A stretch of 64,000 nt of DNA from Patiriisocius marinistellae (GTDB lineage Bacteria; Bacteroidota; Bacteroidia; Flavobacteriales; Flavobacteriaceae), in contig NZ_BKCF01000001.1 in NCBI RefSeq assembly GCF_009014635.1, positions 1,054,001-1,118,000 on the forward strand. Direction: 5' to 3'. The notes under the pieces are model-generated. The model saw nothing but the letters and a program-made list of their open reading frames with translations, was not told the DNA's origin and ran no database searches. The translations under genes and the position numbers were made by a program. This document shows, piece after piece, positions 18,646-27,026 of the stretch. How positions within the stretch are numbered: the stretch's first letter is position 1; every line of letters begins with the position of its first letter.

Positions 18646-21150
18646 TTAGTTGATTGATTTTGTTTTTAGTCTTAATGCGTTTGCAATTACTGAAACCGAG
18701 CTAAAGCTCATAGCCAATGCAGCAATCATAGGCGATAATAAAATTCCAAAGAACGGGAACAATACTCCTGCCGCTACAGGAACGCCAAGTGTATTATAAA
18801 TCATCGCAAAAAATAGATTTTGCTTGATATTACGCATCACTTTATGACTTAAATTTCGTGCTTTTACAATGCCGTGTAAATCACCTTTTACAAGTGTGAT
18901 CATTGCGCTTTCTATCGCAACATCTGTTCCCGTGCCCATTGCGATACCTACATCACTTTTTGCGAGGGCTGGTGCATCGTTGATACCATCGCCAGCCATA
19001 GCCACTACTTTTCCAACTTCTTGTAGTTTTGTTACTTCTTTGAGTTTATCTTCTGGCAACATTCCTGCTTTAAAATCTGCAAGGTTGAGTTCATTTGCAA
19101 CTGCTTGAGCGGTGTCGTGGTTATCCCCAGTAAGCATAATGACTTCGATGCCTTTATCTTGTAATTCTTTGATAGCCTTTGCACTTGTTGCTTTTATTTT
19201 ATCGCCTATAACCACATACCCAGAAACTTGACCGTCAATAGATAAATACGAAACCGTTTTGCCTTGCTTTTGAAATGATTGTGCCTTGGTTTCCATTTCA
19301 GATGAAATAGTCGCTTTTGCATATTCCATCATTTTGGCATTCCCTAAATCGAGTTTTTTGCCATTTATGGTTCCTTCAACGCCTTTGCCTGTTACGGCAC
19401 TAAAATTTTTGGTTTTTAAAATTTCAGCATTTTGCTCTTTTCCGTATTTTACGGTGGCTTCCGCTAGTGGGTGCTCACTGGAACTATTTAATGATGCGAT
19501 AAATTGCGTTATTTCGCTTTCGCGAAAGCGATCTCCAAAAACACCAATTTTTTCAACGGTTGGTTTTCCTTCTGTGATTGTTCCTGTTTTGTCAACGATA
19601 AGCGTATCCACTTTATCCATTTTCTCTAAAGCCTCTGCATTCTTGATGAGAACGCCATTTTGAGCTCCTTTACCAACGCCAACCATTACCGACATAGGCG
19701 TAGCAAGACCTAACGCACAAGGACAGGCGATAATAAGCACGGCAATTGCGTTTACAAGGGCATACACATAAGCTGGTTCTGGTCCCCAAATTGCCCAAAC
19801 GGCAAAAGTGATGATCGAGATGATGACCACAACTGGCACAAAATATCCCGATACCGTATCTGCCAATTTTTGAATGGGTGCACGGCTGCGACTGGCATCG
19901 TTTACCATATGGATAATTTGAGAAAGTAAGGTGTCGCTACCTACTTTTTCTGCCTTCATTAAAAAAGATTGGTTACCATTAATGGTACCGCTACTTACCT
20001 TATCATCTTCTGTTTTATTTACTGGAATAGGTTCTCCAGAAATCATTGACTCATCTACAGTGGTTTGACCTTCAGTAATTCTACCATCGACAGGAATCTT
20101 ATCGCCAGGCTTTACACGTAAAATATCGCCTTTTTGAATCTGGTCGATAGAGACTTCTTCTTCAATACCGTCAACAACTTTGACAGCTTTATTAGGTGCA
20201 AGTTTGAGTAACTCTTTTACAGCGCTATTAGTTTTACTTTGTGCGCGTGCTTCTAACACCTGACCCATCAATACTAATGTGAGAATTACGGTCGCGGCCT
20301 CAAAATAAACGTGTACTGCATCACTCTCTGTTTTAAATTGTTGTGGAAAGAAGTCTGGAAAAAGCATCCCAAAAACACTAAACAACCACGCCACGCCTGC
20401 ACCGATACCTATGAGCGTAAACATATTGAGATTCCAGGTTATTATACTTCGGTAAGCTCTTTCAAAGAACATCCAGGTTGCATAAAACACCACTGGAATG
20501 GATAAACCGAACTGAATCCAATTCCACGATTTTTGTTCCATTACATCATACAATGGATTATTAGGAATCATCTCGCTCATCGCAATTATAAAAATGGGTA
20601 GTGTGAAAGCAACGGCAATCCAGAATTTCTTTATGAGTTTTTTATACGTCTTTTCTTCGGCAGATAAATCGGCTTTTACAGGCACGAGATCCATCCCACA
20701 GATAGGACAGTCTCCTGGTTCATCCTTTACCACTTCTGGATGCATCGGGCACGTCCAATGATCGCTGGAAGTAACCGACAGGTTTTGCTCTTCTACGAGA
20801 TCCATACCACAAACTGGACAATCGCCTGGCCTGTTATAGGTTTTATCACCTTCGCAATGCATAGGACAATAAAATGTACCAGTTCCTTTGCTTTTTTTTG
20901 GCGTCTCTTTTTCGACTTCAGTATGTTCGTGCTTCTCTCCTAAAGGATGAATACTGTAACTGCCTCCTTCACCTTTTAATGTCTTTTGAAATGATTCAAT
21001 AGTAATATGCTTTTCCATTTCAATCGTTGCTTCAGCTTTTTCTAAATTTACTGAAGCACTTGTAACACCTTTCACTTTAGAAAGTGTTTGCTCAACGTGA
21101 GTCCGACAACCATTGCAGGTCATTCCTTGTATGTGGTAAGTGTATTTCAT
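18646..21150 (-). CDS. copA: Copper-translocating P1B-type ATPase
   Basis: This 834-residue ATPase exports Cu(I) (or Ag(I)) from the cytosol. It has an N-terminal HMA domain (MTCNGC, Cys12/Cys15), then two heavy-metal-binding motifs (about 93-120 and 132-160, each ending GDCP-CGMDL). Eight expected TM helices follow. Its catalytic tokens are TGE-type ISGEPIP, the CPC channel motif (IACPCALGLATP), phosphorylation site DKTGT and hinge GDGINDAPAL. The twin heavy-metal motifs are shared with CusB. The preceding gene lies 2 bp upstream, so it sits inside an operon. It contains a palindrome copy at 19515-19530. Confidence 0.95.
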   Translation of the reverse strand: MKYTYHIQGMTCNGCRTHVEQTLSKVKGVTSASVNLEKAEATIEMEKHITIESFQKTLKGEGGSYSIHPLGEKHEHTEVEKETPKKSKGTGTFYCPMHCEGDKTYNRPGDCPVCGMDLVEEQNLSVTSSDHWTCPMHPEVVKDEPGDCPICGMDLVPVKADLSAEEKTYKKLIKKFWIAVAFTLPIFIIAMSEMIPNNPLYDVMEQKSWNWIQFGLSIPVVFYATWMFFERAYRSIITWNLNMFTLIGIGAGVAWLFSVFGMLFPDFFPQQFKTESDAVHVYFEAATVILTLVLMGQVLEARAQSKTNSAVKELLKLAPNKAVKVVDGIEEEVSIDQIQKGDILRVKPGDKIPVDGRITEGQTTVDESMISGEPIPVNKTEDDKVSSGTINGNQSFLMKAEKVGSDTLLSQIIHMVNDASRSRAPIQKLADTVSGYFVPVVVIISIITFAVWAIWGPEPAYVYALVNAIAVLIIACPCALGLATPMSVMVGVGKGAQNGVLIKNAEALEKMDKVDTLIVDKTGTITEGKPTVEKIGVFGDRFRESEITQFIASLNSSSEHPLAEATVKYGKEQNAEILKTKNFSAVTGKGVEGTINGKKLDLGNAKMMEYAKATISSEMETKAQSFQKQGKTVSYLSIDGQVSGYVVIGDKIKATSAKAIKELQDKGIEVIMLTGDNHDTAQAVANELNLADFKAGMLPEDKLKEVTKLQEVGKVVAMAGDGINDAPALAKSDVGIAMGTGTDVAIESAMITLVKGDLHGIVKARNLSHKVMRNIKQNLFFAMIYNTLGVPVAAGVLFPFFGILLSPMIAALAMSFSSVSVIANALRLKTKSIN

Positions 21151-21152
21151 TT

Positions 21153-21644
21153 TTATTGATTGAGTTTTTTGAATGAAGTATGAGAGTGAATGATTTTCCA
21201 GACACCATCAATCTTTTGAAGAATAGAAGTAGCTACACCTTTACTCTCAACAATGCGCTCTTTTGTGCCTTTGATCTTATCTTCTTTAAGTACTATTGTA
21301 TACAAGTAATTCTCTGTTGTAAATGCATAAGGTAGATTTATGGTCGTATTTATAGAATAATCTGAAAATGTAAAACTTTCAAAATGCCCCAATTCTGGTC
21401 CTAAATGATGGTCTATATATTCGGCATATGTACCCTCAACTTTGCCCTGTTCATAAACTGAAGCATCTGGTGTAAAGAGTTCAAAAGTGCCTTCGGTTGT
21501 TAAATTTTGGATTGCATCTTTGTATGCTTTCATCACAGCAATAACTTCTTGTTTATCCTTTTCTAATGAACTAGTTTGTCCATATGAATAGCCAGTTGCA
21601 ATTAGCAATAGTATTGCAGTTGTAATGCCTTTTAGTGATTTCAT
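21153..21644 (-). CDS. NTF2-like (SnoaL/DUF4440-type) secreted protein
   Basis: Starting at the internal ATG (21644) gives 163 residues with a clean signal peptide (MKSLKGITTAILLLIATGYSYG); the upstream ATG at 21665 would overlap the channel gene by 17 bp. The mature part has the cone-shaped NTF2-like pattern: a helix (VIAVMKAYKDAI), the FTPDASVYEQG strand pair, and a closing VWKIIHSHTSFK. Such proteins occur beside copper genes in Bacteroidetes, where HSHTS-type His residues might bind metal, but the role is unknown. It lies directly between copA and the channel gene. Confidence 0.75.
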   Translation of the reverse strand: MKSLKGITTAILLLIATGYSYGQTSSLEKDKQEVIAVMKAYKDAIQNLTTEGTFELFTPDASVYEQGKVEGTYAEYIDHHLGPELGHFESFTFSDYSINTTINLPYAFTTENYLYTIVLKEDKIKGTKERIVESKGVATSILQKIDGVWKIIHSHTSFKKLNQ

Positions 21645-21648
21645 AAGT

Positions 21649-22191
21649 CTATGTATTATTATCAACTTTTATTTGATTTATATTAGCTATTCCAAACACT
21701 AGAACAAAGAATCGAACCGCAACTTGAATCATTACAATTCCTTTCGCTAGTATTGATTGAGGTACAATGTCTCCATAACCAACAGATGAAAATGTAATTG
21801 TACTGAAATAAAAATATTCGTAAAGCATACCAACCATCGACACATCATTATTAACTAACGATGTTTTGAAACTGTTGCCATCACTTACATATAGAGACAG
21901 GTAATCTAATGAAAATGAACATACTATAGTTGCGATTAGGAAAATGAACAGCGTTAAAATATGTGAGATAAGATGGCTTTGACCAATAATTTTTGTGAGT
22001 TGTGTAAATGATAACCAGACTATAGCACTAACCTTTAAGACAGACAGAAGGAATATAAGATATCCAGCAAAGCTTCCATTAAATATAGAAGTCGAAAAAG
22101 CTTGAATCGAGGATAGTAGCACTAATAATAGTACTACAACCCAAGATTTTTTAAATAGCTGTGTGTAAAAATGATTAATTTTAAAATTCAT
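21649..22191 (-). CDS. Two-pore-helix ion channel (KcsA-like)
   Basis: This 180-residue membrane protein has an N-terminal pair of hydrophobic segments (about 14-35 and 38-62), another helix (75-100) and a pore region with selectivity filter TFSSVGYGDIVPQS (about 140-153), followed by the inner helix (155-175). SVGYGD is a potassium-channel filter. Its presence inside a copper operon is unusual; it may balance charge during metal stress, but that is inference. Its ATG overlaps the TAA of the small upstream gene (TAATG), so the two are translationally coupled. Confidence 0.8.
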   Translation of the reverse strand: MNFKINHFYTQLFKKSWVVVLLLVLLSSIQAFSTSIFNGSFAGYLIFLLSVLKVSAIVWLSFTQLTKIIGQSHLISHILTLFIFLIATIVCSFSLDYLSLYVSDGNSFKTSLVNNDVSMVGMLYEYFYFSTITFSSVGYGDIVPQSILAKGIVMIQVAVRFFVLVFGIANINQIKVDNNT

Positions 22192-22328
22192 TATTTATTT
22201 CCTATAATCTGTAAATAAATTGCTCCAATAATGATTATGGTCAGTACTGCATAGACAACATAGTTCAACCATCGTTGTAAGCGACTTTTTGTTTTTCCTT
22301 TATTTCCTGTATTGCAACACGCTTTCAT
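22191..22328 (-). CDS. Small CC-containing single-pass membrane protein
   Basis: This 45-residue protein begins MKACCNTGNKGKTKSRLQRW and ends in one transmembrane helix (about 22-42, ending IIGNK). The Cys4-Cys5 pair ahead of a basic segment and a single helix suggests a cytosolic metal-binding tip on a membrane anchor. I have seen similar tiny proteins in Bacteroidetes metal loci but know no name. The stop codon overlaps the ATG of the channel gene, strong evidence that both are real and coupled. Confidence 0.75.
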   Translation of the reverse strand: MKACCNTGNKGKTKSRLQRWLNYVVYAVLTIIIIGAIYLQIIGNK

Positions 22329-22347
22329 ATAATAATTGCCTAAAAAA

Positions 22348-22468
22348 GAGAAAGAGTTTCTACTAACCAACCAATGAAAAAATCATCTCTTTCTCGATTT
22401 AGGGCTTATTTGTGCCTGAAAAGGAAAAGGTAAATAACTAACCATTAGAGCTCCTTTTCCTATTCAGG
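22348..22468. repeat. Two tandem hairpins with the same loop motif
   Basis: Hairpin 1 pairs GAGAAAGAG (22348-22356) with CTCTTTCTC (22387-22395). Hairpin 2 pairs CCTGAAAAGGAAAAGG (22415-22430) with CCTTTTCCTATTCAGG (22453-22468), 15 of 16 matched. Both loops contain ACTAACCA. They lie between the haem-binding gene and the small CC gene and could stop, stabilise or process the transcript. Confidence 0.75.
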
Positions 22469-22471
22469 TCT

Positions 22472-22927
22472 TTACTTTAAACTGTCTTTTAAAATTCTCA
22501 TATAAGATATTACGCTGTTTTTAATATTCTCGGAAAGAATAGCATCTCTATGTATAAGTGTGTAACTATCCATAGGCATTTCTCCACTTTCAATCTGTTT
22601 AATTATAGAACGTAGCTTGCTGTCTTTTCTCCTGTCTGAATACGTACTCCATTCGTTAAAATTGAGTTCCGCTTTTCCTTCCTTGACGTGATCTTCAAGA
22701 TACCAGGCAGCTGGCTGAATTTTATTATACCAAGGATACGATGTGCTATTACTGTGACAATCATAACAAGACACCTTCAACTGGTTTTCAATTTTTGATG
22801 GCACATTGTTAACCACCATAAAATCATTATCCGGCGTGGTGTAGCTCTCATTCTTTTCCGTTGGAAAAAACTGTATTATTATAAACAAAATAAGTGCTAT
22901 CCAAGCTATGATTTTAAAAACTCTCAT
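22472..22927 (-). CDS. Haem-binding domain protein (c-type CxxCH)
   Basis: This 151-residue protein has an N-terminal hydrophobic segment (residues 4-19, anchor or signal) and one c-type haem motif CYDCH at about 54-58, inside the conserved context VSCYDCHSNSTSYPWYNKIQP. A later EMPMDSYTLIH provides a candidate Met axial ligand. This is the Bacteroidetes haem-binding domain family (Haem_bd), a small periplasmic cytochrome. It may pass electrons in copper oxidation by the multicopper oxidase. It starts directly after the DUF3347 stop (22927/22928). Confidence 0.87.
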   Translation of the reverse strand: MRVFKIIAWIALILFIIIQFFPTEKNESYTTPDNDFMVVNNVPSKIENQLKVSCYDCHSNSTSYPWYNKIQPAAWYLEDHVKEGKAELNFNEWSTYSDRRKDSKLRSIIKQIESGEMPMDSYTLIHRDAILSENIKNSVISYMRILKDSLK

Positions 22928-23518
22928 CTAGTTGATTTCACGCTGTACTTTACCGCATTTCAACATTGAGCTACCATAGTATGGATTTAACACCTGCTTT
23001 TCAGTACTTAACCAAGCTGTTCCACCATCATACATAGGGCAATATTGCTCATATAGTTTCATTTGAGTTCCTGTAATGGCAACCATATCTGTGACATCCT
23101 TACTTAAAATTTTAAAATGCTCACGTTGATGTTTGATGTCACTCTCGCCTATATGTTCTGCGTGTTCAATGGCATCTTCCATAATGTCTTTTAGTTCAGA
23201 TTTTTTACCATCTGCATAGCTAGACATATCAAAAGATTTTAAGGATTGAACTAACGTGTTCCCTAAACCTTTCGCCTTTGCGTTATCATCTCCAACTAAG
23301 GCATCTTTTAAATTAAAGTAATCTTTTAGAATAGCTTCAGCCTTTGCGTCCTGACTGTCATTCATTGCCATATCCTTATCAGCATCCATAGTGTCTTGAT
23401 GCATCTCATTGCTCATAGGCGCTGTAGCTTCATTTTTCTTTCCTTCATTACAGGAAACCGTTATTAATGTTATAGCAGCAAGTGCCATTGCACCTAAACT
23501 TCTTTTTACTGTTTTCAT
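22928..23518 (-). CDS. DUF3347 lipoprotein, metal-binding
   Basis: This 196-residue protein has a lipobox signal (AAITLITVSC, Cys23), an Asp/Met-rich linker and a helical DUF3347 domain. The domain ends in EQYCPMYDGGTAWLS, NPYYGSSMLKCG. The paired CPM and MLKCG segments are likely Cu(I) ligands. Its domain is a paralogue of the C-terminus of the CusB-like adaptor, so this looks like the free periplasmic form, perhaps a metallochaperone feeding CusB. A stem-loop (23554-23585) lies between it and the upstream Cys-rich gene. Confidence 0.87.
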   Translation of the reverse strand: MKTVKRSLGAMALAAITLITVSCNEGKKNEATAPMSNEMHQDTMDADKDMAMNDSQDAKAEAILKDYFNLKDALVGDDNAKAKGLGNTLVQSLKSFDMSSYADGKKSELKDIMEDAIEHAEHIGESDIKHQREHFKILSKDVTDMVAITGTQMKLYEQYCPMYDGGTAWLSTEKQVLNPYYGSSMLKCGKVQREIN

Positions 23519-23553
23519 AATGTATTATAATTTTGAGGTTATTGAATTTAGTA

Positions 23554-23585
23554 TTGATTCCTGCGCTAAAAAGAGCAGGAATCAA
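23554..23585 (-). terminator. Stem-loop between Cys-rich bundle gene and DUF3347 gene
   Basis: TTGATTCCTGC pairs perfectly with GCAGGAATCAA across a 10-nt loop. There is no clear T tract on the minus strand, so it may act as an mRNA processing or stability hairpin rather than a full terminator. Confidence 0.6.
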
Positions 23586-23591
23586 CTTGAT

Positions 23592-23912
23592 TTATGCTAA
23601 ATATGCTTTACAGGCATCTGCACATTTTTGACACGCCTCTGCACAATCTTTACAATGTTGATGGTCGTGACCACTGCACTCCTCTGCACATTGCGTACAA
23701 ATCTCGTGGCATTTTTCTACCATCGCTTTCGCGAAAGCGGAATCCATAGCCAATAATTTTACCGTAGCACTACAAACTTCTGCACAAGCTCTGTCAGTTC
23801 TTATGCAATCTACCATCATTTTAATATTGTCTGTGTCCAAACAAGCATCTGCGCAATGGTTACAATGTGTTATACAATTGTTTAATGCGTCAATCAATTT
23901 TTGATTTTTCAT
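23592..23912 (-). CDS. Four-helix-bundle copper-storage protein (Csp/DUF326)
   Basis: This 106-residue protein holds 16 cysteines spaced along four predicted helices (CITHCNHCADAC, CAEVCSATVK, CHEICTQCAEEC, CKDCAEACQKCADAC), the pattern of the Csp family, which packs many Cu(I) ions inside a four-helix bundle. There is no signal peptide, so it should act in the cytosol as a sponge. An AFAKA segment in the middle is encoded by the repeated palindrome (23724-23739). It lies between the multicopper oxidase and DUF3347 genes on the minus strand. Confidence 0.93.
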   Translation of the reverse strand: MKNQKLIDALNNCITHCNHCADACLDTDNIKMMVDCIRTDRACAEVCSATVKLLAMDSAFAKAMVEKCHEICTQCAEECSGHDHQHCKDCAEACQKCADACKAYLA

Positions 23913-23948
23913 AATATTTGATATTTATTGTTATTAATTATTCTCTGT

Positions 23949-26381
23949 TTAAAATCGTAGCGACAATCCACCACCAGCTCCAAAACGGTTATCGTAACTT
24001 CCCATAAGAGAAAATTGGCGACCTAGAACATATTCTAGACCAACCTGCCAAGTCGTTTCTTCTTTGAAATCCTGACCATCTGGTAATTTTCCGTCCCAAC
24101 CAAAGTCCATTTGATATTCATACTCGCCATAGATTCCCAATCGTGGGAAAATCATAAAACCAGTACTAAAACTAACTTGTGGTCGTAGCTTACTATCAAT
24201 TCTGAAATCTGAATTAATAAGTAACGGCATCAACCATCGTACTCCAGCTATTGCTGTGGTATTTATTTCTTCAAGGCTGTCTTCGCCTTCATTCTCTACG
24301 TTCACACCACCAAAAACTCGGAAATAGTCATTAAGGTAGCGTTCATAAGTGAATTCTGCTTCTAGATTTTTATTCCAACCATATTCTCCCCTAACACTAA
24401 ACTGATTACGCAAATTTGCGGCTATTGCGTAAAGTTCTGTCATATGGCTTGCAGCACTTACTTCTCCCCAAGTGTAAAAATGTGCTGCTTCATTAGTAAG
24501 ATTAGTTAAAGGGAAAGCTTCTAAACGCACATCTCGTGGTGTATCGTAACTAAAAACTCTTGCCATACCGCTCATCATATGATACAAAATATGACAATGG
24601 AAAAACCAATCTCCTGATTCATCTGCTGCAAACTCAAAGACCACTTTTTGCATAGGCGCAACATTTACCGTGTGCTTTAATGGCGAATATTCTCCATTCT
24701 CGTTTAAAACTCTAAAGAAGTGACCGTGCAAGTGCATTGGATGGTGCATCATCGTTAAATTATTCAATGTAATGCGTACAACTTCTCCCTGTTTGATTTT
24801 AATTTTATCGGCTTCAGAAAGTGGTACACCGTTAATACTCCAAGTGTATCTGTTCATATTTCCTGTTAAGTTGAACAGCATTTCTTTTACTGGCTTATCA
24901 TTATCAAATTCGGTAGGTTCTTTAGCTCTTAAATAGTTATAGTTAAACTCTGGATTTCCACCAGTTTTCATATTGTCTCCCACCACTTTTTCCTGCGGAA
25001 TCATATAGCCCATTTTCATTCCACCCATCTGCATATCATCATCCATCTTCATCTTCATATTGCCTTTCATCTTCATTTCAGATTTAGACATTTTCATTTG
25101 GTCGTGATCCATCGTACCGTGATCGATTTTTGTAGAATCTTTGTCCATTTTCATTCCATCCATTTGCATTTGGTTACCCTGCATCTTCATATCATCGCCC
25201 TTCATATCCATTCCATCCATTTGCATACTGCCCATATCCATTGCATATTTTTCCATCATCTGAATAGAGTCATTCTTTGAAGGATTAAATTTTGTGGATG
25301 GCGCTCCCATTTTCATTCCCATAGACATCATTTGCTTCATACTCATAATAAGATCCGGTTCTGGAACAACCGGTGCTTCCATAATTTCTCCAGTACCTAT
25401 AAATGCCGAAGCTTCTCCAGAGCCATCTTGAGCTGTAGCTCTCACTTGAAGTTTACCATTAGCTGGGATAGTGACTATAAAATCATAGGTTTCTGCTACT
25501 CCAATCAAGGTTTTATTATGAGTAACAGGAACAACGTCAATCCCATCTGAAGCAACTAACATAGGGTCATCGCCAACAAATGTTAACCAGAAATAAGATG
25601 CTGCGGCAGCATTTACAAAACGTAATCTCACGCGTTCACCAGGTTTGAAGTCAGGATACTCTTGTGTCGCACCGCCGTTGATGAAAAATTTATCAAAATA
25701 GTTGTCTGATATTGCCATATCTGGCATCCGTTGCCACGCCATTTTTAATTTTGCGCCTACGGCATTTTTCTTTATCAGTTTATCGAGCGATTGTACTTGT
25801 CCTTTTTTAATCAAATACCACTCGTTACCGCGTTTCAAGTTTTTGAGTTGTGATTTGGGACTTTCGTCCATCCAGTCAGATAGCACCATCACAAGATCCT
25901 TATCATATTCTAAATCTGTTTCCTTTGGATTTATTTGTATGCTTCCATACACGCCACGCTGTTCTTGCAGACCAGTATGCGAGTGATACCAGTACGTTCC
26001 AGATTGTTTGAGCGCATATTTATATTGTAGCGTTTCTCCAGGCAATATAGGTGGCGTTGTTAAATAGGGAACACCATCGTAAAAGTTGGGAAGTATCAAT
26101 CCGTGCCAGTGCACAGAGGTTTCCACATCCATTTTGTTAGTTACATTTATGATCGCAAATTCTCCTTCATTAAATTCTAAATTAGGACCAGGAATACCAC
26201 CATTAATAGTCATAGCCTGAATGTCCTTACCTGTAAAATTTACCATCTCATAATCTATGGTTAGATCATAGACGCGTTCTGGCCAATTATCAACGTTTTC
26301 TTCAGCTTTGTTTGCAACCAATTGGGCAGACGCTCCAAAGGAAGTACATATCATAAGAACAAGTAATAATCTCATTTTCAT
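23949..26381 (-). CDS. Multicopper oxidase fused to a CopB-like outer-membrane barrel
   Basis: This 810-residue protein has a signal peptide (1-19) and three cupredoxin domains. Copper ligands are visible as HWHG (about 93), HSHTG (about 134), HPMHLHGHFF and HCHILYHMMSGM. A Met/His/Asp-rich stretch (about 345-475, many MKMxG units) resembles CopA-type oxidases that bind and oxidise Cu(I). After about residue 620 the sequence changes to amphipathic strands (AEFTYERYLNDYFRVFGGVN, GVRWLMPLLINSDFRID) ending GGGLSLRF with a terminal Phe, as in CopB. Plain oxidases stop before this. It likely heads a transcript whose upstream region has a palindrome at 26422. Confidence 0.88.
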   Translation of the reverse strand: MKMRLLLVLMICTSFGASAQLVANKAEENVDNWPERVYDLTIDYEMVNFTGKDIQAMTINGGIPGPNLEFNEGEFAIINVTNKMDVETSVHWHGLILPNFYDGVPYLTTPPILPGETLQYKYALKQSGTYWYHSHTGLQEQRGVYGSIQINPKETDLEYDKDLVMVLSDWMDESPKSQLKNLKRGNEWYLIKKGQVQSLDKLIKKNAVGAKLKMAWQRMPDMAISDNYFDKFFINGGATQEYPDFKPGERVRLRFVNAAAASYFWLTFVGDDPMLVASDGIDVVPVTHNKTLIGVAETYDFIVTIPANGKLQVRATAQDGSGEASAFIGTGEIMEAPVVPEPDLIMSMKQMMSMGMKMGAPSTKFNPSKNDSIQMMEKYAMDMGSMQMDGMDMKGDDMKMQGNQMQMDGMKMDKDSTKIDHGTMDHDQMKMSKSEMKMKGNMKMKMDDDMQMGGMKMGYMIPQEKVVGDNMKTGGNPEFNYNYLRAKEPTEFDNDKPVKEMLFNLTGNMNRYTWSINGVPLSEADKIKIKQGEVVRITLNNLTMMHHPMHLHGHFFRVLNENGEYSPLKHTVNVAPMQKVVFEFAADESGDWFFHCHILYHMMSGMARVFSYDTPRDVRLEAFPLTNLTNEAAHFYTWGEVSAASHMTELYAIAANLRNQFSVRGEYGWNKNLEAEFTYERYLNDYFRVFGGVNVENEGEDSLEEINTTAIAGVRWLMPLLINSDFRIDSKLRPQVSFSTGFMIFPRLGIYGEYEYQMDFGWDGKLPDGQDFKEETTWQVGLEYVLGRQFSLMGSYDNRFGAGGGLSLRF

Positions 26382-26421
26382 AGATTTAATTTTTTTTATA
26401 TTTTATATAAAAATACAGTTG

Positions 26422-26435
26422 AACTCCAAAGAGTT
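26422..26435. promoter_or_regulatory. Palindrome upstream of the multicopper oxidase
   Basis: AACTC-CAAA-GAGTT is a perfect inverted repeat 41 bp before the oxidase start, in the only gap (76 bp) between it and the regulator gene. It could be an operator for the HMA-AraC regulator or another copper sensor. No second copy was found. Confidence 0.35.
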
Positions 26436-26457
26436 GTGTCATAATTATGGTTCATAT

Positions 26458-27024
26458 CTACACAATTTGGTCTAAAGGATTCCTAAAATTTTTCTGTCTT
26501 GATTTATATTCTGTCAGACTTAATCCTGTCTCTGATTTAAACTGTCTACTCAAATGATTCACGTGACTATAATCCAGCAGTTGACTTATTTCTGTAAAGT
26601 TTTTATGTTGTGATTGTATCAGTTCTTTTACTTTTTCAATTTTCAGCTTTATGAAATATTTTTCGATGGTAATCCCTTCCGTAAATGAAAATACCTTGCT
26701 GATTTTTGAATAGTCCTGATGCATTTGTTCGGCGAGATGGGATGACAATTTCTCTTGTAAATCCAGCGGTAATTCTCCCAGAATTTTTATGAGCTGAATC
26801 TTGACTTGCTCAGTTATTTTGTCCTCGACGGTATCTATAATCTCAAAACCGTTGCTCAGGATGATTTTCTTTAAATCTTCAATTTGCCCATCATTTTGAA
26901 TGTCTAACTGCACGCGTCCCAGTTTAATTTCATTCACGGTAATTCCTTGTGCTTCCACTTCATTTTTGAGCACTTTGATGCAACGATCGCAAACCATATT
27001 TTTTATGTAAAAATCTTTTATCAT
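26458..27024 (-). CDS. AraC-type regulator with N-terminal HMA-like domain
   Basis: This 188-residue protein combines two modules. Residues 1-65 look like a heavy-metal-associated ferredoxin fold with MVCDRC (Cys13/Cys16) and the matching strand pattern. Residues 85-185 are an AraC/XylS DNA-binding domain: FTEISQLLDYSHVNHLSRQF and a second helix-turn-helix ending TGLSLTEYKSRQ. It probably senses Cu(I)/Ag(I) directly and controls the island. The gene lies 2 bp after the cusC stop, so it is cotranscribed with cusA-cusC and may autoregulate. Confidence 0.85.
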   Translation of the reverse strand: MIKDFYIKNMVCDRCIKVLKNEVEAQGITVNEIKLGRVQLDIQNDGQIEDLKKIILSNGFEIIDTVEDKITEQVKIQLIKILGELPLDLQEKLSSHLAEQMHQDYSKISKVFSFTEGITIEKYFIKLKIEKVKELIQSQHKNFTEISQLLDYSHVNHLSRQFKSETGLSLTEYKSRQKNFRNPLDQIV

Positions 27025-27026
27025 CG

